NCBI RefSeq assembly: GCF_011090385.1
Contig: NZ_SEWW01000001.1
Span: 682,001 to 746,000, forward strand
Length of the DNA: 64,000 nt
DNA from: Aquirufa beregesia
Lineage (GTDB): Bacteria > Bacteroidota > Bacteroidia > Cytophagales > Spirosomataceae
Reading direction: 5' to 3'
Shown here: one piece after another, positions 60,737 to 64,000 of the stretch
How positions within the stretch are numbered: the first letter of the stretch is position 1
Layout: each line of letters begins with the position of its first letter
Made by a program: the position numbers and the translations under genes
Notes under the pieces: generated by a model
Databases searched by the model: none
What the model saw: the letters and a program-made list of their open reading frames with translations, nothing else
Told to the model about the DNA's origin: nothing

Positions 60737-61510
60737 ATGATGAAAATCCCTACCCAAACCAAAAAAGATCTGTACACGCACATCGCGATTCTGATCTCCT
60801 TATTTCTGGTTTTATTTTTCGGGTTCTTTTTTGTGTATTTGCCTTGGAGTACCCATCATGGGGAAACCATCAAAGTGCCTAATTTGAAGGGAATGAGCAT
60901 GGAAAAAATGGGGGAATTGGTAGATGCCAATGATTTAACCTATGAAATTTCTGATTGTACCTTTACGGCAGATAAACCTCCTTTGACGATACTTTCCCAA
61001 TACCCTTTACCCAATGCCTTGGTGAAGTCGGGAAGAAAAATTTACATCACCATCAATTCTGAAACCCCTCCTACCATCAAAATGCCCGGCTTGATAGGCT
61101 TATCGGTGCGAAGTGCCGAGCAGCAATTGTTGATTTCTGGATTGAGAAAGGGAATTGTGCATGAAATCAATGACCCAAGAGTGAAGGAGGTGATTGAAAT
61201 GCAAGTGAATGGACGTAAGATTGAGGCCGGAGCGACCATTCCTAAAGGAACCATGGTGGATTTATTCATTGGAAATGGTACAGCTAACGTGGAAATGGAA
61301 TTACCAGATTTAGTGGGCAAACCATTGGATGAAGTCAACATTATTTTGGCAGGAATGAACCTGACCGTTGGTAAAATTTATTATGAAGCCAATGAGGAAT
61401 TTCAGCCGGGAATCGTATTTAAACAAGTTTGTGCCACTTGCACAGGAACCAGTATTCACCCAGGAGACACCATTGACCTTTGGGTTGTAGGTGGAGGAGA
61501 AAATCAATAA
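60737..61510 (+). CDS. PASTA-domain membrane protein
   Basis: A 257-residue protein with a short cytoplasmic start, one transmembrane helix (about 15-37) and three extracytoplasmic PASTA domains (about 45-110, 112-180, 185-257), each with the pattern V-P-x-L-x-G-x-[SP]. PASTA units bind peptidoglycan stem peptides or muropeptides. No kinase or transpeptidase domain is attached. The frame is open from 60677, but the paired ATG at 60737/60740 sits just before the helix. TAACTTGCA lies at 60705-60713, as upstream of pdxA. Confidence 0.85.
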   Translation: MMKIPTQTKKDLYTHIAILISLFLVLFFGFFFVYLPWSTHHGETIKVPNLKGMSMEKMGELVDANDLTYEISDCTFTADKPPLTILSQYPLPNALVKSGRKIYITINSETPPTIKMPGLIGLSVRSAEQQLLISGLRKGIVHEINDPRVKEVIEMQVNGRKIEAGATIPKGTMVDLFIGNGTANVEMELPDLVGKPLDEVNIILAGMNLTVGKIYYEANEEFQPGIVFKQVCATCTGTSIHPGDTIDLWVVGGGENQ

Positions 61511-61514
61511 TCAC

Positions 61515-61814
61515 ATGGATATTACAATAGAAGAATTAAAAGAAAGAAGGGATAAAAATGAGTCATTGTACATCATTGACGTCCGTGAAGAACATGAATT
61601 TGATGAGTTCAATATCGGAGCTCAATTAATCCCTTTAGGGGAACTTCCTGAGCGTTTGGATGAAATTGAAGCAGATAAAGATGCGGAAATCATTGTTCAT
61701 TGTCGCTCAGGAGCACGTTCTGGCCGTGCGCAACAGTATTTGAGCAGTGAAGGCTACGGCAATGTCCGTAATCTAGTAGGCGGCATGCTCGCTTGGCAGG
61801 CTGCTGGCTATTAA
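61515..61814 (+). CDS. Rhodanese-like sulfurtransferase
   Basis: A 99-residue single rhodanese domain with the active-site cysteine Cys63 in VHCRSGARSGRA. IIDVREEHEFDEFNI (about 20-34) is the usual CDC25-like start, and NLVGGMLAWQAAGY the usual end. It transfers sulfane sulfur to an unknown acceptor. The frame reaches back to 61491 within the PASTA gene, but the ATG at 61515 starts the domain. A second rhodanese gene follows after one base. Confidence 0.88.
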   Translation: MDITIEELKERRDKNESLYIIDVREEHEFDEFNIGAQLIPLGELPERLDEIEADKDAEIIVHCRSGARSGRAQQYLSSEGYGNVRNLVGGMLAWQAAGY

Positions 61815-61815
61815 G

Positions 61816-62097
61816 ATGCAATCCATTTCGGCTGTTTCTTTCAAAGAACAAATCAGCCACTTACACCTCCTAGATATACGTACTCCCCGCGAATGGGACG
61901 ACTTTAATCTGGGAGGTGTTCATATTCCCCTCGATCAATTATTGGACCATATCGAAGAAGTCCAACGTATCCCCCAACCCATCACCGTCATTTGTTACAA
62001 TGGTACCCAAAGCTACATCGCTTGTCGATTGCTATTGGCGAAAGGCATTTCATGCCAGAATCTGGAGGGTGGATTGGAGGGGTATTTGGGGATATAA
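61816..62097 (+). CDS. Second rhodanese-like protein, shorter
   Basis: A 93-residue rhodanese domain with candidate active Cys60 in VICYNGTQSY. The loop after the cysteine (YNGTQS) lacks the basic residues of its neighbour (RSGARS), so sulfur acceptor or activity probably differs. LDIRTPREWDDFNLGGVHIP (19-38) is well conserved. It lies one base after the first rhodanese gene, in the same frame order, and the two may have come from a tandem duplication. Confidence 0.82.
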   Translation: MQSISAVSFKEQISHLHLLDIRTPREWDDFNLGGVHIPLDQLLDHIEEVQRIPQPITVICYNGTQSYIACRLLLAKGISCQNLEGGLEGYLGI

Positions 62098-62152
62098 TTT
62101 AATAGTTATTAAAAATTATAATTCATAACTTCAAACTGACTATAAGACAAAT

Positions 62153-63133
62153 ATGGCTAAACCAAGAATTTTCGTTAGCTCAACATTCTATGACCTTCGT
62201 CAAGTAAGAGCAGACCTTGATAGATTTATAAAAGACTTAGGATATGAACCGGTTCTGAATGAATTAGGTAATATATCTTATGGAAAAGATGAAAAACTGG
62301 AAGAATATTGTTACAAAGAAATTAGCAATGTAGATATATTAGTTTCGATTATTGGGGGGCGTTTTGGTAGCGAAAGTCAACATAAAAATAATTCAATATC
62401 ACAAATTGAAGTTAGGACAGCTTTAGAATTAAATAAACAAGTTTATATTTTCATAGAAAAAAACGTATTTTCTGAATACCAAACCTTCCTATTCAATAAA
62501 TCTACTAATGAGTTTAAATGTAGATTTGTCGACAATATAAAAGTATATGAATTTATTGAACAACTTGAATCACTTCCCAATAACAACAATATTCATTCAT
62601 TTGAAACCTCTCAAGAAATCACAAATTACTTAAAGGAACAGTGGGCAGGTCTTTTTCAACGATTTTTACAAGAACAGCCAAGAATAAAAGAAATAAATTT
62701 ACTCAAAGGAATAGAAGGAACGGCAAAAACTCTAAATCAATTAGTTTCATTTTTGACTGAAGAAAGAAAAGACAAAGACCAAGCTATTCATGACATATTA
62801 CTAAGTAATCATCCAGCTATGGAAGAAATGAGACAATTACTTAATGTTAATTATAGAGTATACTTTACCACTACGGATGAAATGAATGAATGGCTATCTG
62901 CAAGAGGTTATAAAACTCCTGAGCTAAATTTTTTATTTGGTGATGAAAATTTATACGAATACACACTAATTGACAACAGACAAAAAAAGCAATTCACGTT
63001 AAAAGTAAAAAAAGAAATTTTTAATAGTGAAGGAAAACTAAAGGTTTTCACTAAGGATGAATGGCGAAATGACTATATTTTATTAACAGAAGAGCTATTT
63101 GACAAAAAAGATGATGATGCACTTCCATTTTAA
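62153..63133 (+). CDS. DUF4062-domain protein
   Basis: A 326-residue protein. The N-terminal DUF4062 domain is clear: RIFVSSTFYDLRQVRADL (5-22), then NVDILVSIIGGRFGS (about 57-71) and ISQIEVRTALELNKQVYIFI (about 79-98). This fold is related to TIR and nucleoside-deoxyribosyltransferase-like domains, and it is often the sensor or effector part of larger NTPases in defence-like genes. The rest has a charged helical segment (about 170-225) and a C-terminal domain I do not recognise. It is more AT-rich than the genes to its left, which suggests recent acquisition. Confidence 0.82.
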   Translation: MAKPRIFVSSTFYDLRQVRADLDRFIKDLGYEPVLNELGNISYGKDEKLEEYCYKEISNVDILVSIIGGRFGSESQHKNNSISQIEVRTALELNKQVYIFIEKNVFSEYQTFLFNKSTNEFKCRFVDNIKVYEFIEQLESLPNNNNIHSFETSQEITNYLKEQWAGLFQRFLQEQPRIKEINLLKGIEGTAKTLNQLVSFLTEERKDKDQAIHDILLSNHPAMEEMRQLLNVNYRVYFTTTDEMNEWLSARGYKTPELNFLFGDENLYEYTLIDNRQKKQFTLKVKKEIFNSEGKLKVFTKDEWRNDYILLTEELFDKKDDDALPF

Positions 63134-63578
63134 AAAACACCAAAACATACATTTTGGTAATGTATGAACTTATTTTCCCATGTATTTAAAGAGAATAATT
63201 ACATCATGTTTCTCATAAATTAGGCACACAAAAGTTCAGTAATTTTTGGACATTATTGAAGACAATTAATCCTTTGCCCCATCTCGAAAAGTGTGTAAGT
63301 AGAAAATAATGTTGGATTCAGCCCTCACTATTTTTTTACATTTAAACACTTCCTAGATGGAGATGGACACAAAAGAGCCAATTCTCTTCCCTTTCTAACT
63401 AATTCTAATTATCGGCAATATTTTAAATTTACTGCCGTATTATAGTATTCTACACTTTTTTTAAGGTCTGAAAGGGCATGTCGAACGACTGAGAATTTGG
63501 ATTTGTAATCCAAAATAAAATCAAACTATTTATAAGATAAGCCACTGCCATCGCTTGGAAATTTGTTCCATTATTAGT
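63134..63578. other. AT-rich gap between DUF4062 and toxin genes
   Basis: About 445 bases with no convincing ORF. A hairpin with eight-base arms (CATACATT and AATGTATG) at 63146-63166 may terminate the DUF4062 gene. A promoter match for the toxin gene lies at the right end. No repeats or attachment-site-like duplication was recognised. Confidence 0.5.
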
Positions 63579-63586
63579 TAACTTTG
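63579..63586 (+). promoter_or_regulatory. Putative -7 element of the toxin-antitoxin pair
   Basis: TAACTTTG matches TAnnTTTG and ends 19 bases before the apparent TTG start of the toxin reading frame at 63606. Confidence 0.45.
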
Positions 63587-63605
63587 CCAGTGTTCAAAAT
63601 TTCTA

Positions 63606-63957
63606 TTGGAAACGGTAAGACAAATCATCTTACAAGGATTTCTTTCTTGACTTTTTAAATAACCAAACAGAGAAAGTCAAAGAAAAAATCGATTACGTTT
63701 TATATGTCATCACAGTTACAGAAAGAGTACCAAAGAAATTTTTTGAGTACTTGGAAGGAACAGATGGACTTTATGAGGTACGCGTTGAATTCCAAAGTAA
63801 TATTTTTAGAATATTTTGTTGTTTTGACGAAGGGAAAGTAGTTGTTCTATTCAATGGCTTCCAGAAAAAATCTCAAAAAACGCCTCAAGGAGAAATTGAC
63901 AGAGCTTTAAAAATTAAAGTCGAATATGTTGAAGAAAAAAATCAAAAATTAAGATGA
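63606..63957 (+). pseudogene. HigB/RelE-type toxin gene, apparently frameshifted
   Basis: The main frame, open from 63619 to 63957, encodes the toxin body: YKDFFLDFLNNQTEKVKEKI, then EGTDGLYEVRVEF, FRIFCCF and VVLFNGFQKKSQKTP, the pattern of HigB mRNA-interferase toxins. It has no ATG or GTG before the conserved body. The expected N-terminus (METVRQIIL) is encoded in another frame from a TTG at 63606, and joins the body at about 63630 if two bases (TA) are restored. This looks like a two-base deletion, or a sequencing error. Without the first strand the product from an internal TTG would probably be inactive. Confidence 0.7.
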
Positions 63958-64000
63958 AAGCTATAAATGAGAATAATAAGACCATCACGACCTTTGAGGA
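63954..64000 (+). CDS. Start of a HigA-like antitoxin, cut by window end
   Basis: An ATG overlaps the toxin stop by four bases (ATGA). Fifteen codons are visible (MKAINENNKTITTFE), matching the short start seen before the HTH domain in antitoxins of HigB systems. Assignment rests mainly on its position behind a HigB-type toxin; the DNA-binding domain lies beyond the window. Confidence 0.55.
   Translation, partial: MKAINENNKTITTFE

Overview
This window looks like a stretch of chromosome from an AT-rich Bacteroidota bacterium, most likely an aquatic member of the Cytophagales. The lineage call rests on family content: a PorX-type response regulator of type IX secretion, two TonB-dependent receptors with N-terminal carboxypeptidase-like domains (one Oar-like), a DUF4249 lipoprotein, a DUF3078 beta-barrel, a YfhO protein, a short AMP nucleosidase, and several promoters of the Bacteroidota form TAnnTTTG. 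No tRNA, rRNA, CRISPR array, prophage or insertion sequence was recognised. Genes are dense, and many are joined by 4-nt ATGA overlaps.

Layout. 1-6.5 kb: end of a TPR protein, AMP nucleosidase, a lone HsdR-N-type nuclease domain with a PafA-like phosphatase, then ugd and a UDP-xylose synthase. 6.7-10.1 kb: Oar-like receptor. 10.3-14.5 kb: a + strand run of selD, hydrolase, RsmI-like methyltransferase, metallo-beta-lactamase-fold protein, pssA and purS. 14.5-16 kb: CoA-binding protein and a small accessory patch with an HNH endonuclease. 16-21.6 kb: metF, metH and kdsB on the minus strand. 21.6-26.1 kb: a + strand run including an unlisted 54-residue membrane protein. 26.2-30.6 kb: ppx, an IscA-like gene, porX, ftsE, a transaldolase and the SRP RNA. 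30.7-40.5 kb: TPR lipoprotein, sugar isomerase-like proteins, an MFS exporter, a GDPD-like protein and a pyruvate carboxylase carrying an extra C-terminal domain. 40.7-48.9 kb: pdxA, a 2-hydroxyacid dehydrogenase, mutS2, FKBP, yfhO-like and yicC. 48.9-49.5 kb: a gene-free region full of inverted repeats. 49.5-57.7 kb: hypothetical, DMT transporter, hemH, DUF4249/receptor pair, nuoH and metZ. 57.9-62.1 kb: DUF1080, Gfo/Idh, PASTA and two rhodanese proteins. 62.1-64 kb: accessory end with a DUF4062 protein and a HigBA-like toxin-antitoxin pair whose toxin looks frameshifted.

Functional links. metZ, metF and metH could together supply methionine by sulfhydrylation and B12-dependent methylation. 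ugd and uxs make UDP-glucuronate and UDP-xylose for surface polysaccharide, and kdsB supplies CMP-Kdo for lipopolysaccharide. The xylose-isomerase-like, DUF1080 and Gfo/Idh proteins resemble the sugar-catabolic sets common in this phylum. The best candidates for something little described are the pyruvate carboxylase/GGCT-like fusion, the palindromic repeats (one of which seems to have rewritten the end of ftsE), the large inverted repeat at 49.1-49.4 kb, and the IscA-like protein that has lost its C-terminal cysteines.
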